Assembly (NCBI GenBank): GCA_022709625.1
Contig: JAKLIL010000024.1
Span: 1 to 11,765, forward strand
DNA: 11,765 nt
Origin: Verrucomicrobiota bacterium
GTDB taxonomy: Bacteria; Verrucomicrobiota; Kiritimatiellia; CAIQIC01; Lenti-01
Direction of reading: 5' to 3'
Every line of letters starts with the position of its first letter. Within the stretch, counting starts at the first letter, position 1. The notes beneath the pieces are model-generated. The model did no database searches. It was not told the origin of the DNA and worked only from the letters and a program-made list of their open reading frames with translations. A program made the translations under genes and the position numbers. Positions 1 through 6,199 of the stretch are shown here, piece by piece.

Positions 1-944
1 GCGGGCCGGCGCGCTTCCCAGCCGTAGGGGCGGTATTCCCATTCGACGCGGTCGGGGCACAGGCGCAGTACGCCGTAGCCTTCGGGGGTGCCCTGCCACG
101 CGCCGCGCCACCACTTGCCGCAGACGGCGCCGCCGGTGACGAACGTGGTGCTGCCCCACCGCAGCGTTTCATCCACATGCAGGTGGCCCTGCAGCACCGC
201 GAGGAGGCGGTGGTTCGCCAAGGCGGCGAGCACTTCGCGGTTGTTGACCACGCCGCGGTTGGCGGGGACGGGCGTTTCGAGGCCGGCGGTTATCTGGTAG
301 AAGCCCGTCAGCAGCGGGAGATGGCTGACGAGGACGATCGGAACGTCCGGCGGGGTGCGGGCGAGGTCCGCGTGCAGCCAGCGCATTTGGTCGGGGCCCA
401 CGAAGCCGCGGTAGGGTTCGGCGCCTTCCGCGGGGTCGATGGGATCGAGCAGAATGAAATGGTAGCCGCGGAAATCGAAGGAACGATACGTGGAAGCGAG
501 GCCGAGGCGTTCGCGGAATTCGGCGCGCGGATCGGCCGCGGGCGGGGAGCCGTCGGCGGGGGCCACGCCGACCAGGTCGTGGTTGCCGATCGCGCAGACG
601 GGCGCGGGGCGGATGGCGGCGTGCATGCGGAGATAGGCGTCCCAGCGCGGCGCGACCTGTCCGGGGGCGGCGGAGTAGCCGTCGGTGATCAAGTCGCCGC
701 CGCAGATCACGAGGTCGGCGTTTTCAGCGGCGATGGCGGCGGCGGCGCGGGCCAGGGCCTGCGGCGTTTCCCATTCCGTGCGGGCGTGGACGTCCGTGAA
801 GAACACCACCTTGAGGAGGGCGGGAGCCGACGGGCGCGGCCGGCAGGCGGGGCCGCATGGCAGCAGGGCCAGCAGCGCGCCGACCAGCGCCGCGCGGCGG
901 CGCCATGTTCCGGGGCGGAGGCGGGAGCGGATGGGGTTCTTCAT
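1..944 (-). CDS. Calcineurin-like metallophosphoesterase, exported or lipoprotein-like (partial, C-terminus cut by the window)
   Basis: Translating the minus strand from the ATG at 944-942 gives an open frame of 314 residues to the window edge. It shows the metallophosphoesterase metal-binding blocks in order: D51-V-H53 (DxH), GGD at 82-84, GNHD at 120-123, VSHLPL, and GHLH followed by VDE. Families with this set bind two metal ions and hydrolyse phosphoesters (CpdA/Icc-like cyclic nucleotide phosphodiesterases are one example); the substrate here cannot be read from sequence. The N-terminus has basic residues, then a hydrophobic run (about 18-29) ending LLPCGPAC, which looks like an export signal, perhaps a lipobox, so the enzyme probably acts outside the cytoplasm. 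The start ATG overlaps the TGA of the VanZ-like gene (ATGA), which fixes the start and suggests translational coupling. The family call is secure; substrate and exact anchoring are not. Confidence 0.88.
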   Translation of the reverse strand, partial: MKNPIRSRLRPGTWRRRAALVGALLALLPCGPACRPRPSAPALLKVVFFTDVHARTEWETPQALARAAAAIAAENADLVICGGDLITDGYSAAPGQVAPRWDAYLRMHAAIRPAPVCAIGNHDLVGVAPADGSPPAADPRAEFRERLGLASTYRSFDFRGYHFILLDPIDPAEGAEPYRGFVGPDQMRWLHADLARTPPDVPIVLVSHLPLLTGFYQITAGLETPVPANRGVVNNREVLAALANHRLLAVLQGHLHVDETLRWGSTTFVTGGAVCGKWWRGAWQGTPEGYGVLRLCPDRVEWEYRPYGWEARRP

Positions 945-2182
945 GGCGGTTGTCTCCGGGCGGCCGCGCGCTCCCCCGCCAACGCGGCGACCAAGACGGC
1001 GGCCAAAGCCAAGCCCAGCGTGCGCCGGGACGCGCGGGTGATCATGCCGCGGCCCACGGGACTGACGTAGCGCGGCGCGGGCGGGCCGCGCCGGGCCTGC
1101 ATTTGCGCCGTCTTCGCGGGGGGCCAGGCGAAGGGCGAGGCCGCCAGCGTGCGGGGAAACCATTCGGTCAGAATTTGCTGTTCGCGCCAGGCGACCTCGG
1201 CGGAGAATTGGCGGTGCGGCCCGGGCGGCAGGTGGCGGGCGTCGACGGCGTAGCGGTCGCGGCGGAAAAGGTGGATGCGCGCTTCGACGGCCAGCGGTTC
1301 GCGGTGGGCGGGGATTTCGCGCAGGAAACGGAGATAGGCCGAATCGCCGCGGTAGCGGCCGATGAGTTGCGCGGCGGCATCGCCGCGTTCCCGGTCCTGG
1401 CGGCGCAGTTCCGCGGGCGCGAGCCGGGAGAAGAAAACGGTGCCGGTGCCGGCCGCGATGCGGTAGCCGTATTCGGCGGTGGACTCGTTCACGGCGGCCA
1501 GGGGGGGCAGCCAGCGCGCGCAAGCCGCCTGGAAGGCCGGGGTGTTTTGCGTGCAGAACAGCAGCAGCAGCGCGTTGCCCGCCAGCGCGGCGCAAACCCA
1601 GCGCGTCCCGCGTCGGGAAAAACCTCCGCGCACGCCGGCCGGCCGGATGCCGGCCCAAAGCCCCGCCTGGGCCAGCGCGCCCGCCCAGGCATTGATGCCG
1701 AGATCGCGGTAGTCGAAGTAGCGGTTCGGCACCAGCCATTGGATCAACTCGTCGCCGATGCCGATGGCGGCGCCCAGCAACGCCCCGGCGAGGTAGATCG
1801 AAGGATCCGCCAGTCGATGGGCCAGCGCGGGGAAAAGCAACAGGCCCAAACCGCCGTACTGGACGAAATGGAACGCCTCTTCGGGATTCGCGCGCAGCGA
1901 CCATGCCAACCAGGTGAAGAGTCCCAGCACCGTCGCCAGGGCCGTCCACTGCGCCGGCGTGGCTTGCCAGCGGCCGCGGCGCCACGCCTGGATCGCGGCG
2001 CCGGCGACCATCCCGAACGCCAGCAACGTGATCCAAAGAAACAGGCGGCGGCCGCCCTGCGCATCGACCGCCTCCTGGATTTTGCGCGCAAACGGAACCG
2101 CAAGGTAGATGAAGGCGGTCCAGGCGGCGACGGCCGTCCAAGCCCGCCGCTCCCGTTCCTGCGGCGACCGGTTCCTGCTCAT
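941..2182 (-). CDS. VanZ-family integral membrane protein with a long C-terminal extension
   Basis: This is a 413-residue protein from the ATG at 2182-2180. The frame is open further upstream, but those residues look like random GC-rich translation and MSRNRSPQERERR is a natural cytoplasmic N-terminus before the first helix. Hydrophobic segments lie at about 15-32, 46-64, 80-95, 106-123, 129-149, 162-178, 195-210 and 389-403. The VanZ signature is clear: H105 and Y109 in a helix, then D144-E145-x-x-Q148, R154, D157, D160, N164 and G168 (GDELIQ...NRYFDYRDLGINAWAG). VanZ itself gives low-level teicoplanin resistance by an unsettled mechanism, and most homologues have no known role. The segment from about 211 to 388 is hydrophilic, lies between helices and contains HLFRRDRY, so it may be a periplasmic domain; ordinary VanZ proteins are much shorter. 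No clear Shine-Dalgarno sequence precedes the start. It is coupled to the downstream phosphoesterase by an ATGA overlap. Confidence 0.82.
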   Translation of the reverse strand: MSRNRSPQERERRAWTAVAAWTAFIYLAVPFARKIQEAVDAQGGRRLFLWITLLAFGMVAGAAIQAWRRGRWQATPAQWTALATVLGLFTWLAWSLRANPEEAFHFVQYGGLGLLLFPALAHRLADPSIYLAGALLGAAIGIGDELIQWLVPNRYFDYRDLGINAWAGALAQAGLWAGIRPAGVRGGFSRRGTRWVCAALAGNALLLLFCTQNTPAFQAACARWLPPLAAVNESTAEYGYRIAAGTGTVFFSRLAPAELRRQDRERGDAAAQLIGRYRGDSAYLRFLREIPAHREPLAVEARIHLFRRDRYAVDARHLPPGPHRQFSAEVAWREQQILTEWFPRTLAASPFAWPPAKTAQMQARRGPPAPRYVSPVGRGMITRASRRTLGLALAAVLVAALAGERAAARRQPP

Positions 2183-2264
2183 GTCGGGATTCTGCCATGC
2201 GCCGGCGGGAGACGCCAGCGCCGATCGCGCCCATGCGACCGCCGGCGGGAGGCCGGTGGGGCGC

Positions 2265-2293
2265 TTTACAAGGCGCCGGGGAAGGCGTAAAGT
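2265..2293 (+). promoter_or_regulatory. Candidate sigma70-type promoter for the mevalonate cassette
   Basis: TTTACA (2265-2270, 5 of 6 matches to TTGACA) and TAAAGT (2288-2293, 4 of 6 matches to TATAAT) are separated by exactly 17 bases. They are among the few AT-containing stretches in a GC-rich gap. The -10 element ends 10 bases before the ATG at 2304, which predicts a 5' leader of only about 4 bases. The promoter is inferred from sequence alone. Confidence 0.45.
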
Positions 2294-2303
2294 ATTTGGG
2301 GAA

Positions 2304-3317
2304 ATGAGAGCAGTTGCTCCAGGCAAATTGATCCTGAGCGGGGAGCATGCGGTGGTCTACGGGCGCCCGGCCCTCGCGATGGCGGTCAACCGCAACGCGC
2401 AGGCCTTCGTCACGATGGAAGGCGCGGAGGAGACGGTATCGTTCGAGCTGCCCAACCTGCAAGCGGCGCGGGAGTCGTTCACGCTGCGGACGTTGCGGGA
2501 TTTCCACGCCCGCGTCGAGCGCAACTACGAGGAATTCCTGGCCGGCAAACTGACGATCCGCGACGTGCTGCGCAAGCCGGTGGATTTGTTCCAGTACGCC
2601 TTCGTGACGATTCTGGACGGGCTGCACCTGAAGATGGGCGGGGGCGTCAACGTGCGCCTGAGCTCGAACATCCCGATCGGATGCGGGATGGGATCTTCGG
2701 CCGCGACGATCCTGAGCGTGCTGCGGGGCCTGGGACACTACTACCGGGTGGAATTCCGGCCGGAGTGGTACTCGCGCTACAGCCTCGAGGTCGAAAACAT
2801 GCAGCATGGCCAGGCCAGCGGGCTCGACACCTACGTGTCCATGCACGGCGGCTGCGTGCGGTTCCAGAACGGCGAGGCGCAGGAATTGCCGCTGCCGCGC
2901 GTGCCGCTGTACATCGTGAACACGGGTGCGCCGGCGACCACGACGGGCGAAGCGGTGGCGGCGGTCGCGAAGCGCCTCGGTTCCCGCCACGCCGTGTGGG
3001 ACGAGTTCGAGATCGCGACCAACCACATGCAGAAGGCGCTGTTGCACGACGATCTGCGGGCGTTCCAGCGGGCGCTGCGCGACAACCACCGGCTGCTGAA
3101 CGAAATCGGCGTGGTGCCGGGGCGCGTGGCGGAATTCGTGGCCGAAACGGAAGCCGCGGGGGCGGCGGCGAAGATTTGCGGCGCCGGCGCCGTGGCGGGG
3201 GATGCCGGCGGCATGGTTCTGGTGGCCGCGAAGGAATCGCCGGGCGAGCTGTGCGCAAAGTACGGCTACGAACTGATGACCGTGCGCCCGGATCCGCTGG
3301 GCGTGCGGGTCGTTTGA
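2304..3317 (+). CDS. mvaK1: Mevalonate kinase (GHMP kinase superfamily)
   Basis: This 337-residue enzyme would phosphorylate (R)-mevalonate with ATP to 5-phosphomevalonate in the cytoplasm, the first kinase step of the lower mevalonate pathway. The start at 2304 is chosen because it gives the standard N-terminus MRAVAPGKLILSGEHAVVYG; the frame is open further upstream but has no family resemblance there. GHMP motif 2, the ATP phosphate loop, is GCGMGSSAA at 126-134. The substrate/catalytic block HGQASGLD at 168-175 supplies the expected Asp (D175). Motif 3 is KICGAGAVAGDAGG at 290-303, with extra residues compared with the usual GAGGGG form. The next gene follows after 11 bases and the decarboxylase completes the cassette, which supports the role. 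A GGGGAA run touches the ATG, too close to be a normal ribosome binding site. The alternative is another mevalonate-type GHMP kinase. Confidence 0.88.
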   Translation: MRAVAPGKLILSGEHAVVYGRPALAMAVNRNAQAFVTMEGAEETVSFELPNLQAARESFTLRTLRDFHARVERNYEEFLAGKLTIRDVLRKPVDLFQYAFVTILDGLHLKMGGGVNVRLSSNIPIGCGMGSSAATILSVLRGLGHYYRVEFRPEWYSRYSLEVENMQHGQASGLDTYVSMHGGCVRFQNGEAQELPLPRVPLYIVNTGAPATTTGEAVAAVAKRLGSRHAVWDEFEIATNHMQKALLHDDLRAFQRALRDNHRLLNEIGVVPGRVAEFVAETEAAGAAAKICGAGAVAGDAGGMVLVAAKESPGELCAKYGYELMTVRPDPLGVRVV

Positions 3318-3328
3318 TTCCGTTTTCC

Positions 3329-4267
3329 ATGACCTTGCGCGCCGTTAAAGCTTCCGCGCCCGGCAGTCTCATGCTCATGGGCGAACACGCGGTCCTGCGC
3401 GGCCAGCCCGCCCTCGTCTGCGCCATCAACAAGCGCCTGAAAATCAAACTCGTTCCGCGCGCGGACAACGTGTTGCGCCTGCATTCGGTCCTGGGCGCGC
3501 ACGAAACCACGCTGGACGAATTGGCGCCCAACGAAAGCTTTCGCTTCGTGCTGGGCGCGATCCGCGCGGCCAAGGAAGGGCTGGCCCAGGGCTTCGATCT
3601 CGACGTCAAATCGGAGATGTCGCACCAAATGGGCCTGGGATCGAGCGCGGCCGTGACGGTGGCGACGCTGGCCGCGCTGGCGGGCGCGCAAGGCCAGCCG
3701 CTCGATCCCCGCGGGCTGCTGGAGGTCGGCGCGAAAACCGTCCGCAAGGTGCAGGGCGGCGTGGGCTCGGGCGCCGACGTCGCCGCGAGCGTGTACGGCG
3801 GTTGCCTGCGCTATTTCGCCGAAACGCAGGAGGCGGTCAAATTGTCCACGGCCCCGCCGCTGACCGTGCTCTACTCCGGCAGCAAAACCCCGACGCCGGA
3901 AGTCATCGCCATCGTCGAGGAAAACCGCCGCAAGCAGCCTGCGCTTTTCGACGAGTTGGACGATTTGATCGGCAAGACGGTGCAGCAGGCGTTCGAAGCG
4001 GCCGCGCGCGGGGACTGGACCTCCATGGGCGAACTGATGAACATCAACCAGGGCTTGATGGACGCCTTGGGCGTGAACAACGCCAAGCTGGCGGAACTGG
4101 TCTTCGCCCTGCGGGCGGATCCCAAGATCCACGGCAGCAAGATTTCGGGCTCGGGGCTGGGCGACTGCGTGGTGGGGCTGGGCAAGGCGATGCGGACCGA
4201 CTGGGGCGCGCCGGCGCTGGCGGTGAAGGTCGATCCGAACGGCGCGGCCGTGGAGCCTATCCCGTGA
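3329..4267 (+). CDS. mvaK2: Second GHMP kinase, probable phosphomevalonate kinase
   Basis: This is a 312-residue GHMP-family kinase. Its N-terminus (ASAPGSLMLMGEHAVLRGQ, about 8-26) resembles mevalonate kinases. GSGADVAASVYGG at 146-158 (D150), SGSKTPTPEV at 183-192 and the place between mevalonate kinase and the decarboxylase fit phosphomevalonate kinase, which makes 5-diphosphomevalonate. Motif 2 is MGLGSSAA at 101-108 and motif 3 is KISGSGLGDC at 271-280. It looks shorter than many phosphomevalonate kinases. The GHMP fold is certain; substrate specificity is inferred mainly from context, and a second mevalonate kinase or another phosphomevalonate-acting GHMP enzyme is possible. The ATG at 3329 lies 11 bases after the preceding stop and has no visible Shine-Dalgarno sequence. 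An in-frame TTG at 3314, overlapping that stop, would add five residues. The gene ends in a GTGA overlap with the decarboxylase start. Confidence 0.72.
   Translation: MTLRAVKASAPGSLMLMGEHAVLRGQPALVCAINKRLKIKLVPRADNVLRLHSVLGAHETTLDELAPNESFRFVLGAIRAAKEGLAQGFDLDVKSEMSHQMGLGSSAAVTVATLAALAGAQGQPLDPRGLLEVGAKTVRKVQGGVGSGADVAASVYGGCLRYFAETQEAVKLSTAPPLTVLYSGSKTPTPEVIAIVEENRRKQPALFDELDDLIGKTVQQAFEAAARGDWTSMGELMNINQGLMDALGVNNAKLAELVFALRADPKIHGSKISGSGLGDCVVGLGKAMRTDWGAPALAVKVDPNGAAVEPIP
4252..4255 (+). promoter_or_regulatory. Ribosome binding site deciding the GTG start of mvaD
   Basis: GGAG lies 8 bases before the GTG at 4264-4266, inside the end of the upstream kinase gene. It supports the GTG start that overlaps the kinase stop codon (GTGA). 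Confidence 0.6.
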
Positions 4268-5256
4268 CGGCCCCGCGGGAAGTGGTCCGGCGGATCCTGG
4301 CGGACCGCACCGACCAGCCCAAGGGAACGGCGAAGGTCTATGTGCCGGCGAACATCGCGCTGGTGAAATACTGGGGCAAGCGCGACGAGGCGCTGAACCT
4401 GCCCGTGACCGGCAGCCTGTCGGTTTCGCTGGGACCGCTGGGATCGCACGTGGAACTGTCCCGGGCGGCGGGACCGGCGGATGAAATCCGGTTGAACGGG
4501 GCGCATTTGCCGGCGGACGGTTCGTTCGCGAAACGGGCGAGCGCCTATCTGGATTTGTTCCGTCCGCGGGATTTTTTCTTTGCGGTGCAGGCCCGGAACA
4601 CGGTGCCCACCGCGGCGGGTTTCGCGTCGTCGGCGTCGGGCTTCGCGGCGCTGGCGAAGGCGGCGGACGCGCTGTTTGGCTGGGGCCTGGCGCCGCGGGA
4701 ACTCTCGATTCTGGCGCGGCTGGGCAGCGGCAGCGCCGCGCGCAGCTTGGCGGACGGCTTCGTGGAGTGGCATGCGGGGCAGGCCGCCGACGGAATGGAT
4801 TCCTACGCCGAGCGGGTCGCCGCGGAATGGCCGGAACTGCGCGTGGGGGCGCTGGTGCTGTGCGCGGAGGAGAAACCGGTTGGGTCGCGCGCGGGCATGA
4901 AGCGCTGCGTCGAGACCTGCGAATTCTACCGCGAATGGCCGGCGCGGGTAGCGCGGGATTTGGCGGAACTCAAGGCGGCCATCGCCCGCAAGGATTTCGC
5001 GGCCCTGGGCGCGATTGCCGAGGGCAACGCCTTGGCCATGCACGCCCTGATGGCCGCCACGCGCCCGCCGCTCCTCTACGCCTTGCCGGAAACCGTGGCG
5101 GCGATGCGGACCATCTGGGCGGTGCGCGCCACCGGCCTGCCGCTGTGGTTCACCATGGACGCCGGGCCCAACGTCAAATTGCTGTTCGAAGCCAAGGACG
5201 AGGCGCGGGTGCGCGAAATGTTTCCCGGCATCGACGTCGTCGCGCCGTTTGGCTGA
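4264..5256 (+). CDS. mvaD: Diphosphomevalonate (mevalonate pyrophosphate) decarboxylase
   Basis: This 330-residue enzyme would perform the ATP-dependent decarboxylation of 5-diphosphomevalonate to isopentenyl diphosphate, ending the lower mevalonate pathway. The family hallmarks are plain: ANIALVKYWGKRD at 29-41, LNLPVTGSLSVSL at 44-56, TAAGFASSASGFAAL at 116-130 (phosphate loop), LGSGSAARSL at 153-162 with the conserved Ser/Arg, SRAGMKRCVETC at 208-219, and MDAGPNVKLL at 298-307, where D299 matches the catalytic Asp. About 20 residues precede the usual AxAPANIA-type start, a short extension of unknown role. The GTG start overlaps the preceding stop and has GGAG at good spacing, so the gene is translationally coupled to the kinase. 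It converges with a minus-strand operon after 27 bases. I have no real doubt about the family. Confidence 0.94.
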   Translation: MTAPREVVRRILADRTDQPKGTAKVYVPANIALVKYWGKRDEALNLPVTGSLSVSLGPLGSHVELSRAAGPADEIRLNGAHLPADGSFAKRASAYLDLFRPRDFFFAVQARNTVPTAAGFASSASGFAALAKAADALFGWGLAPRELSILARLGSGSAARSLADGFVEWHAGQAADGMDSYAERVAAEWPELRVGALVLCAEEKPVGSRAGMKRCVETCEFYREWPARVARDLAELKAAIARKDFAALGAIAEGNALAMHALMAATRPPLLYALPETVAAMRTIWAVRATGLPLWFTMDAGPNVKLLFEAKDEARVREMFPGIDVVAPFG

Positions 5257-5278
5257 AGTCGCGGTAGCGGTTAAGCCA
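5250..5278. terminator. Weak imperfect hairpin at the end of the mevalonate cassette
   Basis: TGGCTGAA (5250-5257) can pair with TTAAGCCA (5271-5278) with one mismatch around a 13-base loop; it overlaps the mvaD stop codon. Only a short TAGTTT follows, so it is a poor intrinsic terminator. It is the only hairpin seen in the convergent gap. Confidence 0.22.
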
Positions 5279-5283
5279 TAGTT

Positions 5284-6186
5284 TCAAGGGGCCAAGGGGA
5301 TAATGGCCCTGGCGCGGAAGAAACGGGTGGGGGTGGCGGGTACGGCGGCGTCGCGGGTCAACGTGGGCTCGCCGCCGGGAGCGATGATGCCGAAGCCGCT
5401 ATCCACCCACGGGGCGCCGTTGGTGGCGGTTTCTGCATGTTCCAGCCGGTAGAGGCGCGTGGGCGCGACCGTCCACGTCACGCGGCCGGTGGCGGCGAGC
5501 TTGGTGAAATCCGTGATGTGCAGGAAGCTCGTGTCGTCGCCGGGATCGGTGTCGGCGCGGTACTCTTCCACGTCGGATTCGCCGTCGTGGTCGTCGTCGT
5601 GCGGCGCAGGCCCGTAGGTGGCAAGGTCGCCGACCTTGGCAAGTTCCCAGGGGTCGGGGATGCCGTCGGCATCGGTATCGGGCCCGGGATCAAGGACGTC
5701 GGTTTGTACGAAGGCCGGATGGGTGTTCAAGGCGATCCAGCCGACGTTGGCGCCCCAGGCGTAGCCGCTCAAGACGCCGGTCGAGAGGTCCACGCGTGGA
5801 TTGCCGGTGGGCGCGAAGACGATCCAACCGACGTTTGCGCCGTAGGCCTGGCCGCGCAGGTTGCCGACGCCATCGTGGTTCACGCCCCAGTCGGTGGCGG
5901 AGGCGTTCGAATAGTGGAATCCGTTGGTCGGACCGTTGCCGAGACCGATCCAACCGATGTTGGCGCCCCAGAGGTAGCCCGAACAGTATGACTGCCCAAT
6001 CACCGCGCCGTTGGTGCCGTCGGCGCGGGCGTCGAGCCAGCCGATATTCGCCCCATAGGCATGGCGGTTGGCGGCGTTCACGGTTGAATCGGCCCGCGCC
6101 GGGAGCCGGCCAAGGCCGCAAACGCAACCGAGTGCAAGCACCGTTGCCGGCGCGCGAAAGAACAGGGGCGGAAACCGGTTGCGCAT
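5284..6186 (-). CDS. Secreted GANxGW-repeat protein with Asp-rich calcium-type loops
   Basis: This is a 300-residue protein. It starts with a basic stretch and hydrophobic run (about 11-25) and an ARADS-type cleavage region near 30-33, so it is probably exported. Four copies of a short aromatic motif follow: AYGANIGW (43-50), LWGANIGW (72-79), AYGANVGW (114-121) and AWGANVGW (143-150). They resemble the GYAWxxNxGWI repeats of many uncharacterised secreted bacterial proteins. Next come Asp-rich loops like thrombospondin type 3 or dockerin calcium sites (PDTDADGIPDPW at 169-180; DDDHDGESDVEEY at 197-209). A beta-rich C-terminal module ends TRFFRARA. No catalytic motif is visible; a structural or binding role at the cell surface is inferred. 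The gene begins 12 bases after the beta-helix gene, with GGAAGGG just before the ATG, so the two form an operon. Function is unknown. Confidence 0.8.
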   Translation of the reverse strand: MRNRFPPLFFRAPATVLALGCVCGLGRLPARADSTVNAANRHAYGANIGWLDARADGTNGAVIGQSYCSGYLWGANIGWIGLGNGPTNGFHYSNASATDWGVNHDGVGNLRGQAYGANVGWIVFAPTGNPRVDLSTGVLSGYAWGANVGWIALNTHPAFVQTDVLDPGPDTDADGIPDPWELAKVGDLATYGPAPHDDDHDGESDVEEYRADTDPGDDTSFLHITDFTKLAATGRVTWTVAPTRLYRLEHAETATNGAPWVDSGFGIIAPGGEPTLTRDAAVPATPTRFFRARAIIPLAP

Positions 6187-6192
6187 GGGTGG

Positions 6193-6199
6193 CCCTTCC
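6193..6199 (-). promoter_or_regulatory. Ribosome binding site of the GANxGW-repeat gene
   Basis: Read on the minus strand, GGAAGGG overlaps the TAG stop of the beta-helix gene and stands 6 bases before the ATG at 6186-6184. It supports both the start choice and operon linkage. Confidence 0.6.

Noticed and set aside
177..1070. A 297-codon plus-strand frame near the left edge
   Set aside because: It is antisense to the metallophosphoesterase, whose metal-binding motifs are unmistakable on the minus strand.
857..2290. A 477-codon plus-strand frame opposite the VanZ-like gene
   Set aside because: The sense strand encodes a clear membrane protein with VanZ residues. The plus-strand product is low-complexity Arg/Gly/Ala-rich and lacks a domain.
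2109..2303. Longer mevalonate kinase start upstream of 2304
   Set aside because: The extra 65 residues have no family resemblance and would overlap the 5' end of the divergent VanZ-like gene; ATG 2304 gives the standard N-terminus.
2183..2326. Longer VanZ-like start at 2326
   Set aside because: The added 48 residues are not hydrophobic or conserved-looking and would run through the mevalonate cassette promoter and into mvaK1.
5287..5310. GGCC pairs near 5290 and 5304 as a terminator of the GANxGW gene
   Set aside because: The stem is only four bases, lies inside the coding region and has no following T run on the minus strand.
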